From: Streptosporangiaceae bacterium
GTDB taxonomy: Bacteria > Actinomycetota > Actinomycetes > Streptosporangiales > Streptosporangiaceae
Length of the DNA: 58,369 bases
Assembly (NCBI GenBank): GCA_025934635.1
Contig: JAICWX010000010.1
Span: 1-58,369 of the forward strand
Direction: 5' to 3'
The stretch's first letter is position 1, and the number at the start of each line of letters is the position of its first letter. A model generated the notes under the pieces. The model was not told where the DNA came from. It did no database searches and saw only the letters and a list, made by a program, of their open reading frames with translations. Both the position numbers and the translations under genes were made by a program. This document shows positions 45,994-55,398 of the stretch, one piece after another.

Positions 45994-46152
45994 ATGTACG
46001 CCTGGATCTGGCACCGGCTGCCCGGCCGCATCCCCGCCCGGGCGGGGATGCTGGCCGTGATCATCGTGGCCGTGGCGGCGGCCTTGTGGTTCTACGTCTT
46101 CCCCTGGGCCGCGCTCCACCTGCCCATCGACGCCACCGGCTTCGGCGGCTAG
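45994..46152 (+). CDS. Small membrane protein downstream of sortase
   Basis: Protein of 52 aa (ATG 45994, TAG 46150-46152) with AAGGAG six bases upstream. The N terminus is basic and aromatic (MYAWIWHRLPGRIPARAG), then one membrane helix (about residues 19-38, MLAVIIVAVAAALWFYVFPW), then a short tail ending GFGG. Its strong ribosome site and position right after the sortase gene suggest a co-transcribed partner. Function unknown. Confidence 0.7.
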   Translation: MYAWIWHRLPGRIPARAGMLAVIIVAVAAALWFYVFPWAALHLPIDATGFGG

Positions 46153-46168
46153 GCCGCCAAAAGCCGCC

Positions 46169-48001
46169 TCACCGCCCGGTGACCCATAAGAATCCCAGGC
46201 CCCCGCCGCCTTGGCCGCCATCCCCGCCTTGGCCGCCGCCGGCGGGCGGGCTGCCGCTGACGGTCGGGCTCCCCGGGGCCGTGGGCGATCCGGTCGGGGT
46301 GGCGGCGGGCTGGACCAGGATCGTCACCGTTGTCCCCTGCGGCGCAGTGGTCTGGGCCAGGGGAGTCTGCTTCCACACGTTGCCCGGGGTGGTGCCGTCC
46401 GGCCCGGGTACCGTTTCCACCACCACCTTGAAGCCCGAGCTCTGCAGCGAGGCTTGCGCGCTCGTCACGCTCAGGCCGACCACGCTCGGCACGCTCGCCG
46501 CGCCGGAGACGAAGATGGTGACCTTGGACCCGGGCGGCACCTGCGTGTTCGGCGCCGGGTCCTGGTTCACGACCGTCCCGGCAGGCTGAGTCGACGTCGT
46601 GTCCTGCTTGACGATGACGGTGAAGCCGTCGTTCTGCAAGGTCGTCTCGGCTTCGTTGCTCATCTTGCCCTGCACGTTGGGGACGGCCACGGGGGCTGCG
46701 CCGGTCGAGACGTACAGGGTCACCACGGTGTCGGCCGCGACGTTGTTGCCCTCCGCCGGGGCGGACCTGATGACCAGCCCCTTCTTGACACTGGAATTGG
46801 GCTGGTTGATGACCGTCGAGCGCAGGTGCGCGGCGGTGATCTGCGACTTGGCCACGGCCACGGGTTCACCGTTCACCAGCGGCACCGCGTAGGTCTTGCC
46901 GCCGCCGGCCAGCAGGTAGTACGACACGCCGACGACCACGCCGATCACCACGACCAGGCCGAGGATCCAGGGGATCCAGCGGCGGCTCGAGCCGCCCCCG
47001 CCGCCCCGGCCCGCGTAGTCGTAATCCCGGCCCTGGTAGTCGTAGTCCTCGACCGGGGGGATCTGCGACGTCGCCCCGGCCATCATCGTGCCCGTGCTGC
47101 CCATCCGCTGGGTGTTTTGCGGGTACATGTCGTACCTGGTCGGCGGCGCGGCCGCCACCGGCATGCCGGAAGCGGCGCGCTGCAGGTCGGCCCGCATGTC
47201 AGCAGCGGTCTGGTACCGGTCGGCCGGGGACTTGGCCATCGCCTTGAGCACGATCGCATCCGCCCACGGCGGTACGTCCGGATCCACCCGGGACGGCGGC
47301 ACCGGGTTCTCCCGCACGTGCTGGTAGGCGATCGCCACCGGCGAGTCGCCGGTGAACGGCGGGCGCCCGGTCAGCAGCTCATACAGCAGGCAGCCGGTCG
47401 AGTACAGGTCACTGCGGGAGTCGACCCGCTCGCCGCGGGCCTGCTCCGGCGACAGGTACTGCGCGGTGCCGATCACCTGCGCGGTCTGGGTCATGGTGGC
47501 CTGGGCGTCGCTCATCGCCCGGGCGATGCCGAAGTCCATCACCTTGACGTCGCCGTTGCGGGTCACCATCACGTTGCCCGGCTTGATGTCCCGGTGCACG
47601 ATGCCGGCCTGGTGGCTGTAGTCCAGGGCGCGCAGCACCCCGTCGATGATCTCCAGCGACCGCTCGGGGAGCAGCCGGTGCCCCTCCTGCAGCAGGTCCC
47701 GCACCGTGCGGCCGTCCACGTACTCCATGACGATGTACGGGATCGGCATCCCGGAGGCCATGTCCTCGCCGGTGTCGTAGACGGCCACGATCGACGGGTG
47801 GTTCAGGGACGCCGCCGACTGTGCCTCCCGGCGGAACCTCGCCTGGAAGATCTGGTCCCTGGCCAGGTCGGCGCGGAGCGTCTTGATCGCGACGATCCGG
47901 TCGAGCCGGATATCACGCGCCCGGTACACCTCGGCCATGCCGCCGCGGCCCACTACGCCGTCGAGCTCGTAGCGGCCGCCGAGTAGACGGGGCTGAGTCA
48001 T
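46169..48001 (-). CDS. pknB: Serine/threonine protein kinase with PASTA domains
   Basis: Transmembrane kinase of 610 aa sensing peptidoglycan fragments and controlling growth and division. The cytoplasmic kinase domain has GRGGMAEVY, the VAIKTL lysine, HRDIKPGNVM and DFGIARA. A membrane helix (WIPWILGLVVVIGVVVGVSYYLL) is followed by three extracellular PASTA repeats (mycobacterial PknB has four) and a Pro/Ser then Gly/Gln-rich tail. I took ATG 48001; GTG 48010 is an alternative. It is last in the fhaA-fhaB-pstP-rodA-pbpA-pknA-pknB series. Confidence 0.95.
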   Translation of the reverse strand: MTQPRLLGGRYELDGVVGRGGMAEVYRARDIRLDRIVAIKTLRADLARDQIFQARFRREAQSAASLNHPSIVAVYDTGEDMASGMPIPYIVMEYVDGRTVRDLLQEGHRLLPERSLEIIDGVLRALDYSHQAGIVHRDIKPGNVMVTRNGDVKVMDFGIARAMSDAQATMTQTAQVIGTAQYLSPEQARGERVDSRSDLYSTGCLLYELLTGRPPFTGDSPVAIAYQHVRENPVPPSRVDPDVPPWADAIVLKAMAKSPADRYQTAADMRADLQRAASGMPVAAAPPTRYDMYPQNTQRMGSTGTMMAGATSQIPPVEDYDYQGRDYDYAGRGGGGGSSRRWIPWILGLVVVIGVVVGVSYYLLAGGGKTYAVPLVNGEPVAVAKSQITAAHLRSTVINQPNSSVKKGLVIRSAPAEGNNVAADTVVTLYVSTGAAPVAVPNVQGKMSNEAETTLQNDGFTVIVKQDTTSTQPAGTVVNQDPAPNTQVPPGSKVTIFVSGAASVPSVVGLSVTSAQASLQSSGFKVVVETVPGPDGTTPGNVWKQTPLAQTTAPQGTTVTILVQPAATPTGSPTAPGSPTVSGSPPAGGGQGGDGGQGGGGLGFLWVTGR

Positions 48002-48041
48002 ATCTCGCACTGTGCCAAACCACCCTGCGTTTTTCTAGTTT

Positions 48042-49406
48042 CTAGGACGTCGGCGAAGAAGATGGGGACGACGACGGAGAGGTCGTCGGCGACGACGTAT
48101 CCGTCGGAGTCGGTGAACCGGTATCTGAGGCAGACGGGCTCGCCGTCGGCGAGGCCGTGGGCGACTTACTCGGTTTAACGGTCTTGGTCGGCTTAGGGTT
48201 GCCAGTGGGACGAGGGGCCTTGGTTGGCACCACCCGGGCCCGGGTGGGGCCCGAGGTCGGACTCGCGGACGTGCTGCTAGGCGACGCCGTAGGCGTGACC
48301 GGCGGCGAGCTGAGGTGCTGCGCCGTGTTGCTCTGCACGTTCTCGGTGCTCGGGGCGGCCTTATGGCTGGTCAGGTAGAACCCGGTCGCGATCGCGGCGG
48401 CGCACAGGGCCGCGGTCGAGCCGATCGCCACGAGCTGGCGGCGGCGCCCCGGGCGGCGCGAGCCGCCGGCTCCGCCCGGGCCGGGGCCTTCCCCGCCGGT
48501 CAGGACACCGGTCGGCGCGGCCGGGAGGTCCGCCCTGGTCGCCAGCGGATACGCGGCTGACTCCGCGGTCTCGCCGAGCGCGAGCGCGCCCCGCAGCACG
48601 TCGGCGCGGTCGGCGACCGCCCGCATGCTGGCCGGGCGCTCCTCCGGGGTCTTGGCCAGCATGTGGTAGACCAGGTCGCTGACCGGCGGCGGCACGTCCG
48701 GCGGGAGCGCCGGCACGGGCTCGTGCTTGTGCGCGAACGCGATCGCCAGTGGCTCGCTGGCGGTGAAGGGCGGGTGTCCGGCCAGGCATTCGTAGGCGAC
48801 CACGCCGAGCGAGTAGATGTCGGACGAGTCGGTCACCTTGGCCCCGGTGGCCTGCTCGGGCGAGACGTACATCGCCGTGCCCATGACCATGCCGGTCTCG
48901 GTCAGGTGGGACGCCTGGGCCGCCGCCACCGCCGTGGCGATGCCGAAATCGGTGATCTTCGTGGTACCGCCCGCGGCCACCAGCAGGTTGCCCGGCTTGA
49001 TGTCACGATGCACGATGCCGGCCTGGTGCGCGACGTCGAGCGCGCGCGCCGACTGGCTGATGATGTCCAGGGTGGCGTCGGGAGACAGGGCGCCCGCCCG
49101 GGCGAGGATGGCGGACAGCGGCTCGCCGTTGACCAGTTCCATGACCAGGTACGCCCCGCCGAACTCGGAGGACTCACCGTAGTCATAGACCCGGGCGATG
49201 CCCGAATGGGACAGGCTGGCCGCGTACCGTGCCTCGGCCCGGAACCGGGCCAGGAACGCATCGTCGCCTGCCCGCCCGGTGGGCAGCAGCTTGACGGCCA
49301 CGGCGCGGTTGAGCAAGCTGTCTTCCGCGCGCCAGACCTCCCCCATGCCGCCGGCCGCGATGCGGTCGGTCAGCCGGTAACGGCCGGCCAGCAGATATTC
49401 GCTCAC
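48042..49406 (-). CDS. pknA: Serine/threonine protein kinase PknA
   Basis: Protein of 454 aa with an N-terminal kinase domain (AAGGMGEVW, VAVKLL, HRDIKPGNLLV, DFGIATAV, GTAMYVSPEQ), a linker, a membrane helix (LVAIGSTAALCAAAIATGFYL) and a C-terminal Ser/Thr/Pro-rich extracellular tail without PASTA domains. In mycobacteria PknA acts with PknB on division and cell-shape proteins. The GTG start overlaps the pbpA stop (GTGA). Confidence 0.93.
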   Translation of the reverse strand: MSEYLLAGRYRLTDRIAAGGMGEVWRAEDSLLNRAVAVKLLPTGRAGDDAFLARFRAEARYAASLSHSGIARVYDYGESSEFGGAYLVMELVNGEPLSAILARAGALSPDATLDIISQSARALDVAHQAGIVHRDIKPGNLLVAAGGTTKITDFGIATAVAAAQASHLTETGMVMGTAMYVSPEQATGAKVTDSSDIYSLGVVAYECLAGHPPFTASEPLAIAFAHKHEPVPALPPDVPPPVSDLVYHMLAKTPEERPASMRAVADRADVLRGALALGETAESAAYPLATRADLPAAPTGVLTGGEGPGPGGAGGSRRPGRRRQLVAIGSTAALCAAAIATGFYLTSHKAAPSTENVQSNTAQHLSSPPVTPTASPSSTSASPTSGPTRARVVPTKAPRPTGNPKPTKTVKPSKSPTASPTASPSASDTGSPTPTDTSSPTTSPSSSPSSSPTS

Positions 49407-50887
49407 TGATTCCCCACGGCAGACTGGTAAGCCTTGATGACCTGCACAGCGATGGGTGCGGCCGCTGAGGCACCGTAACCGCCACCTTGAATTATGACGC
49501 CGACGGCGATGTCCGGGTTGGCGTACGGAGCGAATGAGGTGAAAGCGGCGTCGTTCAGGCTGACCGTGCCGGTCTCGGCCGTACCGGTCTTGCCGGCGAT
49601 CTGGATGCCGGTGACGCCCTGGTTGAAGGCGTAGGCGGTGCCCTCGGGCTGCTGCACCACGGCGAGCATCATCTGCTTGATGCCGTCGGCGACGGTGGCG
49701 GAGACCGGCTGATTAAGCACCGACTGCCCGGTGCTCTGCACCGTGCTCAGGTCGCTCGCCATCACCTGCTTGACCAGGTAGGGCTTCATCAGGGTGCCGT
49801 TGTTGGCGATGGCCGCGGCGAGCATGGCCTCCTGCATCGGGGTGACGGTGTCGCTGAACTGCCCGATCGCCGAGAAGGCGGTCAGCGCCTGGCTGGCCGG
49901 TATCACGTAGTTGCTCTTGGCCACCGGCAGCGGGATGTTCAGGTTGGCGTCGTTCATGCCGAACTTCTGCGCCATGTCGTTGAGCGCGTTGGCGCCGACC
50001 TGAATGCCGATCTTGCCGAAGGTGGTGTCGCAGGACTGGGCGAACGCGGTGATCAGCGGGGCCTGGCCGGAGCCGTCGCCGCAGACCTCGCCCTGGTCGT
50101 TGTGCAGCACGTGATTGGTCTGCGGCAGCGTGAGCTGGGTCGGCGAGTCGACCCGGGTGTTGATCGTCGAATTGGGGTTCTGCGTCAGGTACGCCGAGCT
50201 CGTCACGATCTTGAACGTGGAGCCAGGGGGGTAGGTGCCCAGCAGGGCCCGGTTGAGCAGCGGCTGCGCCTTGTCCGTGAGCAGCTCTTTATCCACCTTG
50301 TTGAGCTTGACACCGTCGTGGATGGCGAGGTCGTTCGGGTCGAAGCTGGGGTAGCTGGCCATGGCCAGGATCGCCCCCGTCTTCGGGTCGATCGCGACCG
50401 CCGCGCCCGGCTTGCCGAGGGCCCTGAGCGCGTTGTAGGCCGCCGTCTGCGCCTTGGAGTTGATGGTGAGCTCGACGGTGGCGCCCTTGGTGGTCTTCCC
50501 GGTGACCAGGTCGATGATCTTCCTGACGTCCAGCGCGGAGTCGTTGCCGGACAGCAGCGAGTTCTCCGATGCCTCGATGCCGCTGTTGCTGAAGATCGTC
50601 TCGGCCCCGGTGACCGCGGCGTACTCCGGTCCCCGCGGGTACTTGCGCTGGTACTTGATGGAGTCGTCGGCGCCGCTGCTCTTCACCGAGGTGGCGATGG
50701 TCACGCCGTCCGAGGTGACGATGTTGCCGCGCTGGTACTGATTCTGCGCCGCGTAGAACGCGCGGGAGTTACCCGGCTTGCTCGCCAGGCTGGCCGTCTG
50801 GAAGCCCTGCAGGTAGTTGACGTTGATGAGCAGCAACACGAACATCACGAGGACCGCGATGGAAATCCGGCGCAGGGCCCGGTTCAC
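49403..50887 (-). CDS. pbpA: Penicillin-binding protein (class B transpeptidase)
   Basis: Cell-wall transpeptidase of 494 aa. One N-terminal membrane helix (about residues 8-26), a dimerisation domain, then the transpeptidase domain with S223-T-F-K (SxxK), SCD in place of the SxN motif, and KTGTAETG. It partners the RodA/FtsW glycosyltransferase encoded just upstream. GTG 50887 overlaps the rodA stop by 4 bp. Confidence 0.95.
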   Translation of the reverse strand: MNRALRRISIAVLVMFVLLLINVNYLQGFQTASLASKPGNSRAFYAAQNQYQRGNIVTSDGVTIATSVKSSGADDSIKYQRKYPRGPEYAAVTGAETIFSNSGIEASENSLLSGNDSALDVRKIIDLVTGKTTKGATVELTINSKAQTAAYNALRALGKPGAAVAIDPKTGAILAMASYPSFDPNDLAIHDGVKLNKVDKELLTDKAQPLLNRALLGTYPPGSTFKIVTSSAYLTQNPNSTINTRVDSPTQLTLPQTNHVLHNDQGEVCGDGSGQAPLITAFAQSCDTTFGKIGIQVGANALNDMAQKFGMNDANLNIPLPVAKSNYVIPASQALTAFSAIGQFSDTVTPMQEAMLAAAIANNGTLMKPYLVKQVMASDLSTVQSTGQSVLNQPVSATVADGIKQMMLAVVQQPEGTAYAFNQGVTGIQIAGKTGTAETGTVSLNDAAFTSFAPYANPDIAVGVIIQGGGYGASAAAPIAVQVIKAYQSAVGNQ

Positions 50888-52314
50888 TTCAGCGTCACCA
50901 CCTGGGTCAGTCCCTCGTCCTGGATCGGCCGCGGCGGCGGACGGCGCGCGCTGTCGCTCACCCGGGCCAGCAAGGCGATGAGTATCCAGCTGCCCACCAG
51001 CGAGGATCCTCCCTGGGAGAGGAAGGGGGTGGTGATGCCGGTCAGCGGGATGAGCCGGGTGACGCCGCCGACGATGACGAACACCTGGAGGGCCAGCATG
51101 AAGGACAGCCCGCCCGCCAGCAGCTTGGAGAACGAGTCCTTGACCGACATCGCGGCCCGCAGCCCGCGCTGCACGATCAGCCCGTAGATCAGCAAGATGG
51201 CCATCACCCCGGCCAGCCCGATCTCCTCACCGAACGCGGTGAACACGAAGTCGCTTTGCACCAGCGGGGTGATGTACGGCTGGCCGCCGCCCAGGCCCTT
51301 GCCGAGCAGGCCGCCGTTGCCCATCCCGTACAGGCCCTGGACCAGCTGGAAGGAATGGTTCTGCTCGTTGGCAAGCGTGAACGGGTGCAGCCAGATGTCG
51401 AACCGCTCGCCGACGTGGCCAATGAGCTTGCTCGCGGCGAGCGCGCCGACCACGAACATGACGAAGCCGAGCAGCAGCCAGGAGGTCCGGGAGGTCGCGA
51501 TGTACAGCATGGCGACGAACAGGCCCATGAACACCGCGCTGGTGCCGATGTCGCTCTCGAAGACGAGCAGCAGCAGGCTCGCCGCCCAGGTCAGCAGGAT
51601 CGGGCCGAGATCGCGGGCCCGGGGCAGGTCGAGGCCGAGCACCCGGCGGCCGGCCAGCGCCAGCACGTCCCGCTTGGCCACCAGGTAGCCGGCGAACGCG
51701 ACGGCCAGCGCCAGCTTAGCGAACTCCTCCGGCTGGATGGTGGTGAGCGAGCCGAACTTGATCTGGATCTTGGCCCCGTTCACCTCGCTGATGGACGCGG
51801 GCAGCAGTGCTGGCAGCGCGAAAAGGAAGATCCCGACCGCGCCGAGCGTGTAGGTGTAGCGCTGCAGCACCCGGGGCTCGCGGATCAGGGCCAGCACCGC
51901 GACGAAGGCCCCGATGCCGATGGCCGAGAAGGCGATCTGCAGGTCGGCCTGCGAGGCAGTGATCACGGGCTGGCCCCTGGCCGGGTTGACCTGCGCCGAC
52001 AGGCGGTACATCATCACGATGCCGAGGCCGTTGAGCAGCGTCGCGAGCGGGAGCAGCAGCGGGTCCGCCCACGGGGCGAACTTCCGCATGGCCAGGTGAG
52101 CCCCCAAGATGATGATCAGGTAGGCGACCAGGTACTCGGCCACCCCCGAGGGCAGCTTGCCGTTGAGGCTGAAGCCCACGTTGGCCATGGCGAACACGAT
52201 CAGGGCAAAGGCGAAGACGAGCATGATCAGCTCGGTGCGCCGCCTGCTGCGGGCCACTGGGAGCAGCGGGCCCGTCGGGTCAACGGCCGGCGACGGGGCG
52301 GTTACGCTACTCAC
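50884..52314 (-). CDS. rodA: RodA/FtsW SEDS peptidoglycan glycosyltransferase
   Basis: Polytopic SEDS protein of 476 aa (about 10-12 helices) that polymerises lipid II. Conserved segments are VVAKRDVLALAGRRVLGLD, the acidic FESDIGTSAVFMGLF region, GKGLGGGQPYITPLVQSDFVFTAFGEEIGLAG and IPLTGITTPFLSQGG near the C terminus. GTG 52314 gives the usual GTGA overlap with pstP. The longer open frame to 52761 reads into pstP and is not coding. Confidence 0.94.
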   Translation of the reverse strand: MSSVTAPSPAVDPTGPLLPVARSRRRTELIMLVFAFALIVFAMANVGFSLNGKLPSGVAEYLVAYLIIILGAHLAMRKFAPWADPLLLPLATLLNGLGIVMMYRLSAQVNPARGQPVITASQADLQIAFSAIGIGAFVAVLALIREPRVLQRYTYTLGAVGIFLFALPALLPASISEVNGAKIQIKFGSLTTIQPEEFAKLALAVAFAGYLVAKRDVLALAGRRVLGLDLPRARDLGPILLTWAASLLLLVFESDIGTSAVFMGLFVAMLYIATSRTSWLLLGFVMFVVGALAASKLIGHVGERFDIWLHPFTLANEQNHSFQLVQGLYGMGNGGLLGKGLGGGQPYITPLVQSDFVFTAFGEEIGLAGVMAILLIYGLIVQRGLRAAMSVKDSFSKLLAGGLSFMLALQVFVIVGGVTRLIPLTGITTPFLSQGGSSLVGSWILIALLARVSDSARRPPPRPIQDEGLTQVVTLK

Positions 52315-53912
52315 GCGCTTCCCGCGGACGCCGGGACCAGGGCGCTGACCGGAATGCCGAAAGCGGTGGACGCCGGGCACATCGGCGCGGGCTTGGGCGG
52401 CTTGGCGGGCGGCGGCTTGGGCTTGTCCTTGGCCGGCTTCTTGTTCTTGTTGAACAGCGTCAGGGCGGTCTGGTAGGTGTTCTCCTGCGTCACCCAGTCC
52501 TGCAGGGCGGTGTACTCCTGATGGCAGGTGGTGACCGCGGAGCGCACGTTCGCGACGATCGCCTGGGCGTTGTGCAGGCTGCTGGCCGCGTCGGTGGCCT
52601 TGACCGTCTGCTGGTACGGCGCCGGCACCTGGGCGAGCTGGATCCCGGTCTGCTGGTAGGGATGAGACAGGCTGACCCCGACGATCCGCTCGTTGACACC
52701 GCGGTAGATGAGCACCTGGCCGTTGTTGTCGGCCCCGATGTAATACTGGTCCTGGCTCCATCGCCAGGCGATGTAGCCGCCGCCGCCGACGATGGCCAGC
52801 AGGACCACCAGTGAGGTAGCCACGATCGGCCAGCGCCGCCGGCCGGAGCGCCGGGCGCCGCGTTTGGGCCGGCCGCGGTGGCCGCCCCGGGCTCCGGCGG
52901 CCCGCACCGCGGTCAGGTCCATGTCGTTCTCGTTCGCCAGCGCGAGCGCCATGGCCGGATCGAGCGGATCCAGGTCATCAACCGTCAGCATCGGCTGCGG
53001 GGCGGTCAGCGGCGGGCGCCCATTCTGGTCGTAGACGCCGGTGAAGTTGCCGTCCGCGTGCTCGTCCAGGTCGTCGAACGAACCGCCCGGGCCGCTCAGG
53101 GCGGTGCCGTCGGTATTCAGCCGCGGGTCGCTGACGGCCGCCGCGGCGCCGGCCATGATCGGCGTCCCGGTCGGCGGCAGCCGGGAGGAGGCGGTGTCCA
53201 CGACATCCGCCACGATGCAGGTGATGTTGTCCGGGCCGCCGCCGCGCAGCGCGAGATCGATCAGCTGACGGGTGACCGCCTCGGGTTCGGGCAGGGTGGC
53301 CATCGTCTCGCGCAGCAACTCGTCGCTGACCACGCCGGACAGCCCGTCCGAGCAGAGCAGGTAGCGGTCGCCTTCCTGGCTGTCGTGCACGGACAGGTCG
53401 GGCTCCGCGACCGACCGGCCGTCGAGCGCCCGGAGCAGCAGCGAGCGCTGCGGGTGGCTCGAGACGTCGTCGACGCTGATCCTGCCCTCGTCGACCAGCG
53501 ACTGCACCAGCGTGTGGTCGTGGGTGATCTGGTAAAGCTCGCCCTCCCGCAGCAGGTACCCACGGGAATCGCCGATGTGGCACACGGCCGCGTGCCCGTC
53601 GGACCAGAAAAGGGCGGTCAGCGTGGTGCCCATGCCCTCGACCGCCGGGTTGGAGATGATCATCTCCTGCAGCCGGGTGTTGGCCGCCGCCACCGCGGAC
53701 GACAGTTCCGCCAGCATGTCACCGCCGGGCGGCTCGGAGTCGAGCTTCGCCATCGAGGCGATGGTCAGGGAACTGGCCACCTCGCCGGCGGCATGCCCCC
53801 CCATCCCGTCCGCCACCGCGAGCAGGCGCGGTCCCGCATACGCCGAGTCCTCGTTGCCTTCACGGAGGAGCCCGACGTCGGAACGTATCGCGTAGCGGAG
53901 TACCAGTGTCAT
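52311..53912 (-). CDS. pstP: PP2C-type protein phosphatase
   Basis: Mn2+-dependent Ser/Thr phosphatase reversing PknA/PknB phosphorylation, 533 aa. The catalytic domain (about residues 1-240) has RSDVGLLREGNEDSA, VADGMGGHAAGEVAS, IGDSRGYLL, LLCSDGLSGVV and GGPDNITCIVADV, which carry the metal-binding Asps. A membrane helix (WPIVATSLVVLLAIVGGGGYIAW) and an extracellular region with a Lys/Pro-rich segment follow. ATG 53912 overlaps the fhaB stop (ATGA). Confidence 0.95.
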   Translation of the reverse strand: MTLVLRYAIRSDVGLLREGNEDSAYAGPRLLAVADGMGGHAAGEVASSLTIASMAKLDSEPPGGDMLAELSSAVAAANTRLQEMIISNPAVEGMGTTLTALFWSDGHAAVCHIGDSRGYLLREGELYQITHDHTLVQSLVDEGRISVDDVSSHPQRSLLLRALDGRSVAEPDLSVHDSQEGDRYLLCSDGLSGVVSDELLRETMATLPEPEAVTRQLIDLALRGGGPDNITCIVADVVDTASSRLPPTGTPIMAGAAAAVSDPRLNTDGTALSGPGGSFDDLDEHADGNFTGVYDQNGRPPLTAPQPMLTVDDLDPLDPAMALALANENDMDLTAVRAAGARGGHRGRPKRGARRSGRRRWPIVATSLVVLLAIVGGGGYIAWRWSQDQYYIGADNNGQVLIYRGVNERIVGVSLSHPYQQTGIQLAQVPAPYQQTVKATDAASSLHNAQAIVANVRSAVTTCHQEYTALQDWVTQENTYQTALTLFNKNKKPAKDKPKPPPAKPPKPAPMCPASTAFGIPVSALVPASAGSA

Positions 53913-54394
53913 CTGCGCAGTTCCAGAACGGTCTTACCGATGCGGATCGGCACGCCCAATGGCACGGGCATCGGCCGCGTCACCTTCTGCCGGTCCAAAT
54001 AGGTGCCATTAGTCGAGCCGAGGTCCTCGACGATCCATTGACCGTCTTGCGGGAAAATCCGGGCATGTCGGCTTGAAGCGTAGTCGTCGTTGAGCACCAG
54101 CGTGGCATCATTGGCGCGCCCGAGCGTGATCTGCTGCTGGGCGAGATCGATGCTCGTGCCCTTGAGCCCCCCGGCCGTCACGACCAGGACGCGCGGCGAG
54201 CCGCGGCCCGGCCGCTGCGGCTTGGCCGGACGGCCCGGCCGGGGCGCCTGGGCCTGCCGGGCCTTTCCTCGCCGGGTCGTCGCGGACGGACCGCCGAGCA
54301 GGTCAGTGCGGACAACTCCGATGGCCGCTATGACGAAAAGCCACAGCACAGCCAGGAACGCCACCCTGATGATGGTGAGAGACAGCTGGTTCAT
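53909..54394 (-). CDS. fhaB: FHA-domain membrane protein FhaB (FipA)
   Basis: Protein of 161 aa with an N-terminal membrane helix (about residues 7-27), a basic Pro/Arg-rich linker and a C-terminal FHA domain (ITLGRANDATLVLNDDYASSRHARIF, DLGSTNGTYLD) that binds phosphothreonine. In mycobacteria FipA links PknA signalling to FtsZ and FtsQ. It lies 21 bp after fhaA. Confidence 0.93.
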   Translation of the reverse strand: MNQLSLTIIRVAFLAVLWLFVIAAIGVVRTDLLGGPSATTRRGKARQAQAPRPGRPAKPQRPGRGSPRVLVVTAGGLKGTSIDLAQQQITLGRANDATLVLNDDYASSRHARIFPQDGQWIVEDLGSTNGTYLDRQKVTRPMPVPLGVPIRIGKTVLELRR

Positions 54395-54415
54395 CTGCGG
54401 CCACGCCCCTGGACC

Positions 54416-55219
54416 CTAGTAGCTGGTGCGCGAGTAAGCAGCGCCCTGACCGTCGTCGCGGTCCGGGCCATCCTGGCGGAATACCAGGGTAGTCCGGCCG
54501 AGCGAGACCTGAGTCCCGTCGACGAGCGCCACCCTCCTGACCGGCTGACCATTAACGAAGGTGCCGTTGGTAGAGCTGAGATCGACCAGGACGACCTGGC
54601 CGTTTTCCACCCTTAGCTCCGCATGGTGCCGGGACACGCCCGGATCTACTAGTCGCAAGTCACAATCTGTGCCCCGGCCGAGCAGCGTCACCGGTGTCTG
54701 CAGCTCATAGGTGTGCTGTTCGCTGCCCTGGCCGCCCGGCGCTCCGGGGCCGGAGACCAGCAGCCGCGGGTGGCCGGGAAACCCGCGTCCCTGCGTTCGC
54801 GGCAGGTCGCTGGCCGGCATCCTGATCTCGCCGCCCTCGATGGTCGAGCCGCGGATGACCCCAGACCGGATCCGGAACGTGCCCGTGGTCATGTCGGGCA
54901 CTCCCTCGAACCGCATCCGCACCGGGCCGACGAACGAGTAGCCCTGTTCCTTGGCGTAATCCCGGGCCAGGTTAGCGAGTTCGACGCCGAGGCTCTCGGC
55001 GTACACGTCGAGACGCTCGTGGTCGCTCTCCGCCAGCTCGACGACGAAATCGTTCGGCACCAGCGTGCGGCCCTTGGCCACGATGGCGGCCCGGTCGTCC
55101 ATCTCGCGCTGGACGGCGCTCGCCACCTCGACCGGCTGCAGCTCGGACCTGAAGGCGCGCGCGAAGGCACCCTCGACCATGCCTTCAAGACGACGCTCGA
55201 AGCGCTGCAGAACTCCCAA
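54416..55219 (-). CDS. fhaA: FHA-domain protein FhaA with N-terminal DUF3662 domain
   Basis: Protein of 267 aa. The DUF3662 domain (about residues 1-125, GVLQRFERRLEGMVEGAFARAFRSELQPVEVASAVQREMDD) is followed by a C-terminal FHA domain (LLGRGTDCDLRLVDPGVSRHHAELR, DLSSTNGTFVNG). In mycobacteria FhaA binds the phosphorylated pseudokinase domain of MviN to limit peptidoglycan synthesis. The start is TTG 55219, chosen because GGAGGT lies six to seven bases upstream. It is the promoter-proximal gene of the block. Confidence 0.93.
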   Translation of the reverse strand: MGVLQRFERRLEGMVEGAFARAFRSELQPVEVASAVQREMDDRAAIVAKGRTLVPNDFVVELAESDHERLDVYAESLGVELANLARDYAKEQGYSFVGPVRMRFEGVPDMTTGTFRIRSGVIRGSTIEGGEIRMPASDLPRTQGRGFPGHPRLLVSGPGAPGGQGSEQHTYELQTPVTLLGRGTDCDLRLVDPGVSRHHAELRVENGQVVLVDLSSTNGTFVNGQPVRRVALVDGTQVSLGRTTLVFRQDGPDRDDGQGAAYSRTSY

Positions 55220-55307
55220 CGTGCCACCTCCCTTCGCGTCCCTTGCCCACGATCGTATCCGGGGCGCGGGAGCGCTCGCGGTCGTGCTAACCTATCCGTC
55301 GTTGCCC

Positions 55308-55393
55308 GGGCGGGTGGCGGAACGGCAGACGCGCACGGTTCAGGTCCGTGTGTCCGAAAGGACGTGAGGGTTCAAATCCCTCCTCGCCCACCA
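55308..55393 (+). tRNA. tRNA-Leu (anticodon CAG)
   Basis: 86 nt with genomically encoded CCA. Acceptor GGGCGGG pairs with CTCGCCC (one G-U). The anticodon stem CACGG/CCGTG encloses loop TTCAGGT, giving CAG. A long variable arm (class II) and T arm GAGGG-TTCAAAT-CCCTC are present. A leucine tRNA beside fhaA is the usual arrangement in actinobacteria. Confidence 0.96.
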
Positions 55394-55398
55394 AAAAC

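Noticed and set aside
55308..55393. tRNA-Leu as an integration site for neighbouring DNA
   Set aside because: No partial duplicate of the tRNA 3' end and no integrase are present. The flanks are conserved chromosomal genes.
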